Shown in pieces: positions 1-8,048 of a DNA stretch of 9,959 nt (positions within the stretch are counted from its first letter, which is position 1; each line of letters begins with the position of its first letter). A model generated the notes under the pieces. The model made no database searches. It saw nothing but the letters and a program-made list of their open reading frames with translations, and had not been told where the DNA came from. This DNA comes from an uncultured Eubacteriales bacterium. GTDB lineage: Bacteria; Bacillota; Clostridia; Christensenellales; CAG-138. A program made the position numbers and the translations under genes. The stretch lies in assembly GCA_902768995.1 (NCBI GenBank), contig CACXNN010000145.1, positions 1-9,959 of the forward strand. The letters are read 5' to 3'.

Positions 1-92
1 CTTACGGCTCCCCATGGCTTTTCGCAGTTAACCACGTCCTTCGTCGGCTCTTGGTGCCAAGGCATTCACCCTGCGCTCTTATTAGCTTGATC
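1..92 (-). rRNA. rrl: 23S rRNA, 5' end only (cut by window edge)
   Basis: Read on the minus strand, this stretch is the conserved start of large-subunit rRNA, with the segments AATGCCTTGGCACC and GAGCCGACGAAGGACG. Only about the first 92 nt are present and the rest lies left of the window. The 5' end is set by similarity to the usual start (GATCAAGCTAATAAG), so it could be off by a few bases. It is the last visible gene of the operon that begins near 2168. Confidence 0.93.
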
Positions 93-249
93 GTTTTCTA
101 GAATCTCTGATTCTCTCGCGTTCAAATCTCTTTGAACTCTCGGCATGAAATCGCAGTAATTCATGTAATTCTCATTACCTGCTTTACTTTTCTTTCAATG
201 TCTTTTCTTTCCGCGAATTACTTCTTCTGTATGCAGTTTTCAAGGTGCT
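93..249 (-). other. tRNA-Ile to 23S spacer with processing-type hairpins
   Basis: This is AT-rich transcribed spacer with no gene. Two small hairpins sit just upstream of the 23S 5' end. One at 120-137 has a 7-bp stem (GTTCAAA/TTTGAAC) and a GAGA tetraloop in the RNA; one at 100-114 has a 6-bp stem. At 234-250 the RNA carries AAGCACCTTGAAAACTGC. That resembles the boxA-like and 23S processing-stem sequence found before rRNA genes in Firmicutes; its partner strand would lie beyond the 3' end of 23S, outside the window. Confidence 0.6.
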
Positions 250-326
<77 letters not shown>

Positions 327-361
327 ATTCTCTCGCGCGCCTCCCCCTCCCACTTCTTCAG

Positions 362-437
362 TGGTGGAGGTAAACGGATTCGAACCGATGACCCCCTGCT
401 TGCAAAGCAGGTGCTCTACCAGCTGAGCTATACCCCC
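362..437 (-). tRNA. tRNA-Ala, anticodon TGC
   Basis: This is a 76-nt minus-strand cloverleaf with encoded CCA, anticodon loop TTTGCAA (anticodon TGC, 402-404) and canonical T-loop TTCGAAT. The acceptor stem pairs G3 with U70, the main identity element recognised by alanyl-tRNA synthetase. The T-stem has a U50-U64 mismatch, the only irregular pair. It lies 134 nt downstream of the 16S 3' end and 36 nt upstream of tRNA-Ile, so the spacer order is Ala then Ile. The divergent alaS gene at 2362 would encode its charging enzyme. Confidence 0.96.
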
Positions 438-2031
<1,594 letters not shown>

Positions 2032-2168
2032 AATCTATTACAACGATCTCTCGTTGTCTGGTTCTTTTTAACTTCGCTTGGTCGTTTCGCTTTTCGCGTT
2101 GTTGTCTCTCAATTACTAAGAATCAACTTGGCTTGTTTGTTGTTTCGCTATATAGTTTTCAAGGTGCT
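2032..2168 (-). other. 16S leader: processing stem and hairpin
   Basis: This is the transcribed leader between the rRNA promoter and 16S. Positions 2147-2164 are perfectly complementary to 480-497 on the other side of 16S, giving an 18-bp maturation helix. The start of this arm reads GCACCTTGAAAACT in the RNA, which is also the boxA-like element repeated at about 234-250 and 458-468. Close to the 16S 5' end, 2040-2057 forms a 7-bp hairpin (ACAACGA/TCGTTGT) with a GAGA tetraloop. No coding sequence is visible. Confidence 0.7.
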
Positions 2169-2174
2169 TTTGAC

Positions 2175-2203
2175 AGTATACCTCCGACCCTTTCGCTTGT
2201 CAA
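2175..2203 (-). promoter_or_regulatory. rRNA operon core promoter
   Basis: On the minus strand there is a perfect -35 box TTGACA (2198-2203), a 17-bp spacer, and a near-perfect -10 box TATACT (2175-2180). Transcription should start near 2168, about 137 nt upstream of 16S. The position and strength fit a vegetative sigma-A rRNA promoter. Confidence 0.88.
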
Positions 2204-2250
2204 CCCCTTTTTTTATTTTTTTGCCAAAATATTTTTTAGGTTTTTTGACG
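2204..2250 (-). promoter_or_regulatory. A-tract UP element upstream of the rRNA promoter
   Basis: On the minus strand the bases just upstream of the -35 box are runs of A separated by roughly helical spacing (AAAAAAATAAAAAAA, AAAAAAT, AAAAAACC). This is the composition of UP elements that bind the RNA polymerase alpha subunit at rRNA promoters. The same tracts lie upstream of the divergent alaS promoter on the other strand and may bend the DNA. Confidence 0.55.
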
Positions 2251-2274
2251 CCCTTTTAGGGGGGAGTGGAAAGT

Positions 2275-2303
2275 ATTTTACTATATCAAATTGACAAATG
2301 CAA
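2275..2303 (-). promoter_or_regulatory. possible second, distal rRNA promoter
   Basis: On the minus strand, TTGCAT (2298-2303), a 17-bp spacer and TAAAAT (2275-2280) form a plausible upstream tandem promoter about 100 bp from the main one. The -35 box matches consensus at only three of six positions. It overlaps the divergent alaS promoter, so the two could not be occupied together. Confidence 0.35.
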
Positions 2304-2319
2304 GCCTTTTCGTTAAAAT
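2291..2319 (+). promoter_or_regulatory. alaS promoter
   Basis: A perfect -35 box TTGACA (2291-2296), a 17-bp spacer and -10 box TAAAAT (2314-2319) predict a start near 2326. The leader is then only about 35 nt, ending in the ribosome binding site AGGAGG (2349-2354), 7 nt before the ATG. This is too short for a T-box riboswitch, the common control of aminoacyl-tRNA synthetase genes in Firmicutes. Confidence 0.82.
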
Positions 2320-2361
2320 ATCTTCGATTATCTTCTATTATTATTTTCAGGAGGCAATTCT

Positions 2362-3994
2362 ATGCGCAATCTGTCCAGCCGGGAGCTTCGGCAGCTGTAT
2401 CTGGACTTCTTCCGTTCCAAGGGCCACGCGGTGATCCCCAGCGCGTCCCTGATCCCCGAAGGCATGCATCCTTTGGTGCCCTACCTCATGGGCCAGAAGC
2501 ACCCCGCCGGCACCCGGCTCACGGACGTGCAGAAGTGCGTCCGCACCGGCGACATCGACGAGGTGGGCGACACCTCCCACTGCACCTTCTTCGAGATGCT
2601 GGGCAACTGGTCATTGGGCGACTACTTTAAAAAGGAATCCATCGCCTGGAGCTGGGAGTTTTTGACCGATGAGAAGTGGCTGGGCATCCCCAAGGAAAAG
2701 CTGTCCTTCACCTGCTTCGAAGGCGACGCAGACGCCCCCCGGGACACCGTCTCCCACGACCGGTGGGTGGAGATGGGGGCCGACCCCTCCCATATCGTGT
2801 ACCTGCCCAAGAAGAACAACTGGTGGGGCCCCGCCGGGCTCACCGGCCCCTGCGGCCCGGACACGGAGATCTTCTACGACACCGGCCGCCCCGCCTGCGG
2901 TCCCGACTGCAAGGCCGGCTGCGACTGCGGCAAGTACCTGGAGATCTGGAACAACGTGTTCATGGAATATAATAAGGTAGGCGAAGGGAAGTTCGAGCCC
3001 CTGGCGCAGAAGAACGTAGACACGGGCATGGGCCTCGATCGGACCATCGCCACCCTCCAGGGCGTGGAGAGCGTGTTCGACACCGACGCCTTCGCCGGGA
3101 TCATCGAGCTCATCGGCAAGCTCAGCCACCATTCTTATAAGGAAAGCGACGCCACGGTGAAGGCCTTCCGCATCATCGCGGACCACATCCGCTGCGCCAC
3201 CTTCATCCTGGGCGACCAGCGGGGCGTGACCCCCTCCAACGTGGACCAGGGGTACATCCTGCGGCGGCTCATCCGGCGGAGCATCCGCTACGCCATGCAG
3301 CTGAACATCCCCCGGTACGGCATCGTGGAAATCGCGTCCGCCGTCATCGACCAGTACGGCGACATCTACCCCGAGCTGGAGGAGAACCGGGAGAAGGTGC
3401 TCTCCGAGCTGAAGCGGGAGGAGAACCGGTTCGCCGACACCCTGAAGAAGGGCATCAAGGAGTTCAACAAGACCGCCGCCAACGCCCAGGACGGGAAGAT
3501 CGACGGCATCTCCGCCTTCCACCTGTACGACACCTACGGCTTCCCCATCGAGCTCACCATGGAGCTCGCCCAGGAGAAGGGCATCACCGTGGACGTGGAC
3601 GGGTTCCACGCCGCCTTCGCCGAGCACCAGAAGAAGAGCCAGGCGGGCGCCACCCAGCGCTTCAAGAGCGGCCTTGCGGACCATCAGGAGGCCACCACCG
3701 CCCTGCACTCCGCCACCCACCTGCTGCACAAGGCCCTGCGGGTGGTGCTGAACGACGACACCATCTCCCAGAAGGGCAGCAACATCACCGCCGAGCGGCT
3801 TCGCTTCGACTTCAGCTTCCCCCGGAAGCTGACGCCGGAGGAGCTGAAGGCTGTGGAGGACCTGGTGAACGAGCAGATCGGGCGGCACATGCCCATCACC
3901 CCAGAACACCGGCGATCTCGGCCACTTCGTCATCAAGAAGGAGGAGGCCTCCTCCTCCGGCGTGCGCCGCATCAAGGCCATCCTGGAGAAATAA
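2362..3994 (+). pseudogene. alaS: alanyl-tRNA synthetase, short form, internally deleted and frameshifted
   Basis: Alanyl-tRNA synthetase ligates alanine to tRNA-Ala in the cytoplasm and hydrolyses mischarged Ser- and Gly-tRNA-Ala. Codons 1-513 are intact: the class II aminoacylation core (TFFEMLGNWSLGDYF at 75-89; motif 3 GMGLDR at 222-227), a Cys-rich insert near 179-189 (CGPDCKAGCDC), and the first half of the editing site (HSATH, His449 and His453). At 3900/3902 the frame breaks. The true C-terminus resumes in another frame (3902-3994) as QNTGDLGHF...GVRRIKAILEK and stop. The missing piece, about 44 residues, should carry the second editing motif (CGG-x-H). Reading on in the first frame gives a 797-residue product whose tail is nonsense. 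Reassembled, the protein would be about 590 residues. It ends right after the editing domain, so it naturally lacks the C-Ala domain of the usual ~870-residue enzyme. The start is fixed by AGGAGG at 2349. Confidence 0.9.
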
Positions 3995-4003
3995 GCGGAC
4001 GCC

Positions 4004-4741
4004 ATGACGGATTGGCTCACATACGAATGGGAGTTTCGCGGGGAGCGGGCCACCTTCCGGGTGGACATGCAGTATTGGGAGCTGCTCCCCGTGCTTTCCT
4101 ATTCCCAGCTGATCTACGTGTGCGCGGCCCCCAAGGACTCCCTGGCCAAGGAATTCAACAAGGTGGAGCAATACCGGTTCAGGATGCTGCGGCACCGGCT
4201 CATCGACGAGCTGGAGGGCCGGGCCATCCACGTGGGGAGCGTGTATACCGACACCCTGCGATGCCTGTACTTCTACGCCGCCGAGACGGACGTGATCCAG
4301 CAGGCCTCGGCCATCTGCCGGGAGTACGGGATGCTGGCCATCACCTGCGCCCACGCCTCCGAGCCCCACTTCACCACCTACTATCGGTTCCTGTACCCGG
4401 ACGACGCCCGGCTCCAGTCCGTGGAGAACGCGGTCTACATCGAGGCCATGCGGAAGAAGGGGAGCGATCTCGAGATGATCCGACGGGTCACCCTGACGCT
4501 GAGCTTCCTCACTGTGGAGGATCGGAGCGCCTTCTTGAAGGACGTGCCCAAGCTGGGCTTCACTCCCGGCGGCACCTCCTGGCAGGGGGAGAGCACCCAC
4601 CCCGCCTGCTGCACCGTCAGCGGGTTCACCTCCCTGTCCCTCCCCAAGCTCAACAAGTTCACCGCCCGGGCCATCAGCGCCGCAGCCCCCCTGGAGGGGA
4701 TGCTGACGGACATCGACGCGGAGTTCGTGAAGCGGTATTGA
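4004..4741 (+). CDS. DUF695/RraB-domain-like protein
   Basis: This encodes 245 residues and begins 9 nt after the alaS stop, so the two are probably cotranscribed and translationally coupled. Its own ribosome binding site is weak. Residues 1 to about 140 resemble DUF695 (start DWLTYEWEFRGE, central CLYFYAAE, end TTYYRFLYPDD). Residues about 160-240 resemble the small RraB domain (TLSFLTVEDRSAFLKDVPKLGF, then a THP segment and LSLPKLNKFT). RraB in E. coli binds and inhibits RNase E. DUF695-RraB fusions occur as uncharacterised cytoplasmic proteins, and a regulatory role here is inference only. There is no signal peptide or membrane segment. An intrinsic terminator follows at once. The domain assignment is from remembered motif patterns, not a search. 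Confidence 0.72.
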   Translation: MTDWLTYEWEFRGERATFRVDMQYWELLPVLSYSQLIYVCAAPKDSLAKEFNKVEQYRFRMLRHRLIDELEGRAIHVGSVYTDTLRCLYFYAAETDVIQQASAICREYGMLAITCAHASEPHFTTYYRFLYPDDARLQSVENAVYIEAMRKKGSDLEMIRRVTLTLSFLTVEDRSAFLKDVPKLGFTPGGTSWQGESTHPACCTVSGFTSLSLPKLNKFTARAISAAAPLEGMLTDIDAEFVKRY

Positions 4742-4757
4742 AGGGCAGTATATAATT

Positions 4758-4786
4758 GACCGTCGCAAGCGCGGCGGTCTTTTTCT
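4758..4786 (+). terminator. intrinsic terminator of the alaS unit
   Basis: A 9-bp stem (GACCGTCGC/GCGGCGGTC, one G-U pair) with loop AAGC is followed by TTTTTCT. It lies 16 nt after the stop of the DUF695 gene and before the convergent hydrolase. The other strand has no U-run, so it acts mainly on the plus strand. Confidence 0.85.
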
Positions 4787-4796
4787 ATGCTTTGGG

Positions 4797-5729
4797 TCAC
4801 TTCAGACAGCTCTCGATGAAGTCCTTGGTGATCTTCTGATAGCGGGGGGTGTCCATAAGGTAGCTCATGCCGTGGCCGGCGTCGGGGAAGGTGAAGCGGG
4901 TGACCCGGGCGGGGTTGGCGGCGGCCATGGGCTCGGACATGTAGGCGGGGACGAAGCGGTCGTCCTCCCCATGAATGATCAGGATGGGCACCGGGGTGCG
5001 CTTCACCGCCTCATGGCAGCAGACGTGGTCGAACCGGAGGCCCCGGGCGAAGAGGAAGGCGCCCACGCATAGGAAGGGCCACAGGAGCCCGGCCAAAGGC
5101 CCGGCGCTCTTTTTCGCTGTCAGGGTGATGATGTCCTTGGGCACGTCGTAGGGGCAGTCGGCCAGGATGCCCTTCACCGCCTTAGGCAGGGGCAGGGCCG
5201 AGGTCATGAGCACCGTGGCGGCGCCCATGCTGATGCCGTGGAGGAAGAGGGGCGTATCGGGGCAGCGCTTCGCACAATACTCCGCCCACAGGCGCACGTC
5301 CTCCCGCTCCCGGATGCCGAAGGTCATGGTATGGCCCTGGCTGTCCCCCTGGCCCCGCTGGTGGATGAGGAGCACGGTGTCCCCCCGGCCCAGCAGGGTC
5401 TGAGCCCCGCCGCAGAAGTCCCGGACGCCCATGCCCCGATAGCCGTGGCAGCAGATGTGGACGGGATGGCCCGACTCCCCCGCGTGCCAGTCCCCCGCCA
5501 GCTGCAGCCCGTCTTGGGAGGTGATGTATGCCCGCTCGCAGGGCAGGTCCACCAGTTCCTTCGTGAGGCGATATATCTCGTCGTATTTGGGCAGGTACTG
5601 AGGCCCGTTGGGCAGATGGAACGGATCGTTCTGCTGACCCAGAGGCGCATAGAGCACGAAACGATAGACGCCGTAGCTGACGATCAGCAGCAACAGCAGC
5701 AGGACCAGCAGGATGACGGGAACGACCAT
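4797..5729 (-). CDS. membrane-anchored alpha/beta hydrolase
   Basis: A 310-residue serine hydrolase of the alpha/beta fold. Residues 2-27 are a hydrophobic anchor (VVPVILLVLLLLLLIV), so the enzyme is probably tethered with its catalytic domain outside the membrane. Visible landmarks are HGYRGMG (95-101, oxyanion region), the nucleophile elbow GISMG with Ser167, the acid in HGEDDRFVP (Asp257), and the base in AGHG (His286), in the expected order and spacing. It resembles the YqkD/FrsA-like group of Firmicutes hydrolases (cephalosporin-hydroxylase and esterase-type annotations are common). The substrate is unknown. The start at 5729 is chosen because CGGAGGTCGCCC precedes it and the anchor begins there; a longer open frame upstream (to 6014) is a shadow of the holin gene region. 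It stands alone, with its own promoter. Confidence 0.88.
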   Translation of the reverse strand: MVVPVILLVLLLLLLIVSYGVYRFVLYAPLGQQNDPFHLPNGPQYLPKYDEIYRLTKELVDLPCERAYITSQDGLQLAGDWHAGESGHPVHICCHGYRGMGVRDFCGGAQTLLGRGDTVLLIHQRGQGDSQGHTMTFGIREREDVRLWAEYCAKRCPDTPLFLHGISMGAATVLMTSALPLPKAVKGILADCPYDVPKDIITLTAKKSAGPLAGLLWPFLCVGAFLFARGLRFDHVCCHEAVKRTPVPILIIHGEDDRFVPAYMSEPMAAANPARVTRFTFPDAGHGMSYLMDTPRYQKITKDFIESCLK

Positions 5730-5757
5730 GGGCGACCTCCGAGGATATGTTGATATA

Positions 5758-5786
5758 AGTATATAACCTTTTGGTGGGCCGCGCAA
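5758..5786 (-). promoter_or_regulatory. hydrolase promoter
   Basis: On the minus strand, TTGCGC (5781-5786), a 17-bp spacer and TATACT (5758-5763) lie about 30 bp upstream of the hydrolase start, immediately after the terminator of the preceding pair. The leader includes the ribosome binding site GGAGGT. Confidence 0.6.
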
Positions 5787-5817
5787 GGAAAACCGCGGGG
5801 CGACCCCTGCCCCGCGG
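5786..5817 (-). terminator. intrinsic terminator after the holin-like gene
   Basis: On the minus strand a perfect 9-bp GC stem (CCGCGGGGC/GCCCCGCGG, 5793-5817, 7-nt loop) is followed by TTTTCCTT. It begins 10 nt after the stop of the gene ending at 5828. Confidence 0.82.
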
Positions 5818-5827
5818 CTCTCTGTCC

Positions 5828-6109
5828 CTATTCCATCTGTTCCTGCACGGCGTGGTAGCTCCCTACCGCCGCCATGGCCACGATGACGCCGTTGATGAAG
5901 CAGAGCAGGACGTCCTCCGCGTAGATGGTGTCCGAGGTGAACACCACCGCCGTCAACAGCAGCACCAGGGAGACGCAGTACGCCCACAGCCGGGTGGGGA
6001 TGCGCCGGATGCACGGCAGGTCCTTGGTGAATTCGGTGATGATGAGCACCGCCATCACCGCGCCGCCGTAGGTGGCCAAGTCGCCCCAGGTAAAGAAGTG
6101 TTCCATCAT
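5828..6109 (-). CDS. phage holin-like small membrane protein
   Basis: This encodes 93 residues with three hydrophobic stretches (about 11-27, 41-58 and 66-87) and a polar tail (HAVQEQME). It includes ITEFTKDL and RIPTRLWAYCVSL, a pattern I associate with holin-like proteins of Clostridia prophages. Holins form lesions in the cytoplasmic membrane that release endolysin, but no endolysin is next to it here. The start at 6109 has GGAGGG 8 nt upstream and overlaps the stop of the preceding gene as ATGA, so the two are translationally coupled. A second ATG follows at once (6106) and could be used instead. The function is inferred from size, topology and pattern; it could also be a small-protein of unrelated role. 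Confidence 0.68.
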   Translation of the reverse strand: MMEHFFTWGDLATYGGAVMAVLIITEFTKDLPCIRRIPTRLWAYCVSLVLLLTAVVFTSDTIYAEDVLLCFINGVIVAMAAVGSYHAVQEQME

Positions 6110-6429
6110 GTCTGTTTTCCCTCCGTTTCGTACAGGAGGCGCTTGAGCTCCTCCCTTAGTCCGTTCAAGTCGCCGTTGCCGCCCAAAAGATCGTGATAGA
6201 TGTGATGGCCCCGGTTCCAGTTGCGCAGTTCGTCGTAGGTGACGTACCCGCGCCGCAAGTATTCCAGCGCCTGCTGCTCCAGTCGATCCTGCAGCAGGTA
6301 CCTCAGGCCCTGGCTTTCGCCGGTCTCGGTGCGCCGCTTCTCGGCCCGCCGGTTCACGAGCCCGGTCACCAGGGCCGTGGCCGCGCCGCTGCCCAGCAGA
6401 GCGCACAGGATGGTGATGATCCCGTCCAT
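6106..6429 (-). CDS. small membrane-anchored protein, phage lysis-cassette type
   Basis: This encodes 107 residues. An N-terminal membrane segment (about residues 3-24, IITILCALLGSGAATALV) is followed by a basic stop-transfer run (NRRAEKRR) and a charged, mostly helical cytoplasmic part (LLQDRLEQQALEYLRRGYVTYDEL, ELKRLLYETE). Proteins of this shape often precede the holin in Firmicutes phage late operons, where they are annotated as hypothetical. The start at 6429 is set by AAGGAG 4 nt upstream; the open frame extends further (to 6507) without a usable site. It overlaps the holin-like gene by 4 nt. I cannot assign a molecular function. Confidence 0.72.
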   Translation of the reverse strand: MDGIITILCALLGSGAATALVTGLVNRRAEKRRTETGESQGLRYLLQDRLEQQALEYLRRGYVTYDELRNWNRGHHIYHDLLGGNGDLNGLREELKRLLYETEGKQT

Positions 6430-6554
6430 AGTCTCCTTCCCCCGCCCCGTCGGGCAAGGGGTGTTTCGTCCTCTCTTTCCTCGTATTTCTGACCCCGACC
6501 ACAGCATACCGCGAAACGGGGGCCCGTGCCTCCGATAATTCGTTCATATTTATA

Positions 6555-6583
6555 TTGCAAAACGGGGCGAAATGGGGTATGAT
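6555..6583 (+). promoter_or_regulatory. MATE gene promoter, placed for a leaderless mRNA
   Basis: TTGCAA (6555-6560), a 17-bp spacer and TATGAT (6578-6583) form a good sigma-A promoter. The predicted start, about 7 nt after the -10 box, falls at 6590, two bases before the ATG at 6592. No Shine-Dalgarno sequence lies between. The mRNA may thus have no leader. Confidence 0.6.
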
Positions 6584-6591
6584 GCGGTGCA

Positions 6592-7988
6592 ATGATGTGG
6601 AAACGGTTTAGAGAAAAATATATCGGCGATCGGGCGTTCTACAAACTGGTGCTGACCATCGCCCTGCCGGTGATGATCCAGAACGGCATCACCAGCTTCG
6701 TGAACATGCTGGATAACCTGATGGTGGGCGGCATCGGCACGGAGCAGATGTCCGGCGTGGCCATCTGCAACCAGCTGATCTTCGTGTTCAACCTGTGCGT
6801 GTTCGGGGGCCTCGCGGCGCGGGCATCTACGGGGCCCAGTTCTCCGGCAAGCGGGACGTGGAGGGCGTGCAGAACGTGTTCCGGTTCAAGCTGTGGCTGG
6901 TGGGCCTTCTGTCCATTTTGGGGGTGCTGGCCCTTCGCTTCTTCGACGAGCCCCTCCTCTCCCTCTTCCTCCACCAGGGCAGCGAGCAGGGAGACCTGGT
7001 TTTGACGCTCCAATGCGCCAAGGCGTATTTGGCTGTGGCGCTGATCGGCCTGCCCGTGTGGGCCCTGTCCCAATCCTACGCCTCCACCCTGCGGGAGACC
7101 GCCAGCACCACCCTGCCCATGGGCGCGGGCATCGCGGCCATGCTGGTGAACCTCATCGGCAACTGGATCCTCATCTACGGCCGCTTCGGCGCGCCTCGGC
7201 TGGGCGTGGTGGGCGCGGCCTGGGCCACGGTCCTGTCCCGGGTCGTGGAGCTTATGATCATCCTGGTGTTCACCCACGCGAACGCGAAGGATCATCCCTT
7301 CGTCAAGGGGCTGTACCGGACGCTGAAGGTGCCCCGGGCCCTGACGGGCATGATCGTGAGAAAGGGCATGCCCCTGCTGTTCAACGAGGCCCTCTGGTCT
7401 TCGGGCCAGACCACCCTGGTGCAGATCTACTCCACCAGGGGCCTCGCCGTGGTGGCGGGCATCAACATCTCCAACACCATCTCCATGCTGTTCAACATCG
7501 TGTTCATGTCCCTGGGCTCCTCCATCGGCATCGTGGTGGGGAACCTGCTGGGGGCCGGAGAGATGGAGGAAGCCAAGCGCACCAACACCCGCATGACCGC
7601 TTTCTCCGTCATGTGCTGCTTCGCCATCGGCGGGCTGCTGGCGGCCACCTCCGGGGTCTTCCCCCTGCTCTACAACACCACGGACGAGGTGCGGCACATC
7701 GCCTCCCGGCTGATCCTCATCACCTCGGCGGTGATGCCCTTCCACGCCTATACCAACGCCTGCTACTTCACCCTCCGGTCCGGGGGCCTGACCCGGCTCA
7801 CCATGGTCTACGACTGCAGCTTCGTCTGGTGCGTGTGCATCCCTCTGGCCTTCGTCCTCTGCCGGCTCACGGCCCTGCCCTTTGTAGGGTGCTACGCCGC
7901 CGTCACCGCCACCGAGGGCTTGAAGGCCCTGTTCGGTTACCACCTGGTCAAGCAGGGGAAGTGGATACGGAACATCGTGGAGGGCTGA
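6592..7988 (+). pseudogene. MATE-family multidrug efflux transporter, one-base frameshift
   Basis: MATE transporters export cationic drugs and metabolites across the cytoplasmic membrane using Na+ or H+ gradients. The frame from 6592 gives the typical N-terminus (IGDRAFYKLVLTIALPVMIQ, then DNLMVGGIGTEQMSGVAICN) and runs to about 6815. The remainder (GAGIYGAQFSGKRDVEGVQNVFRFK and about ten further hydrophobic helices) is in another frame from about 6816 to the stop at 7988. The break lies in CTCGCGGCGCGGG (6811-6823). Adding one base, most simply restoring GG to GGG at 6816, joins the frames as GLAGAGIYGAQF, giving 465 residues, the normal family length. A sequencing indel is the likeliest cause; a real recent mutation is possible. 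An in-frame TGA 12 bases upstream of the ATG excludes a longer N-terminus. Confidence 0.88.
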
Positions 7989-7999
7989 ACCAAATGAAA

Positions 8000-8036
8000 A
8001 GGGCCCGCCTGCATGGGGCGGGTCCTCTTATTTTTG
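8000..8036 (+). terminator. intrinsic terminator between convergent genes
   Basis: A 9-bp stem (GGGCCCGCC/GGCGGGTCC, one G-U pair, 7-nt loop) lies 12 nt after the MATE stop and is followed by TCTTATTTTT. On the opposite strand the stem has one mismatch and a TTTT run, so it may also serve, less well, the glyoxalase-like gene ending at 8049. Confidence 0.8.
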
Positions 8037-8048
8037 GCCGTACGAACG

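Noticed and set aside
3890..3910. Programmed frameshift or ribosomal bypass joining the two alaS parts
   Set aside because: There is no slippery heptamer or takeoff/landing pair, and conserved residues are missing from the DNA, so recoding could not restore the enzyme.
2611..4068. 485-residue open frame on the minus strand opposite alaS
   Set aside because: It is a shadow of a GC-rich coding region: low-complexity Val/Gly/Leu-rich translation, no ribosome binding site, and a clear class II synthetase on the other strand.
3901..4755. The long open frame continuing alaS to 4755 as one 797-residue protein
   Set aside because: After residue 513 the sequence is Arg/Pro/Gly/His-rich and unlike any AlaRS, while the true C-terminus and then the DUF695/RraB-like gene are read in another frame over the same bases.
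5730..6014. N-terminal extension of the hydrolase to 6014
   Set aside because: The extension covers the terminator and holin-like gene, has no ribosome binding site, and the membrane anchor plus GGAGGT fix the start at 5729.
6532..6560. Minus-strand promoter sharing the palindromic TTGCAA with the MATE promoter
   Set aside because: The -10 candidate (TATCGG) matches consensus at only three positions; no convincing promoter for the holin-like pair was found.
6639..7943. 434-residue minus-strand frame and 402-residue plus-strand frame over the MATE gene
   Set aside because: Both are His/Gly/Arg-rich shadow translations of the transporter codons.
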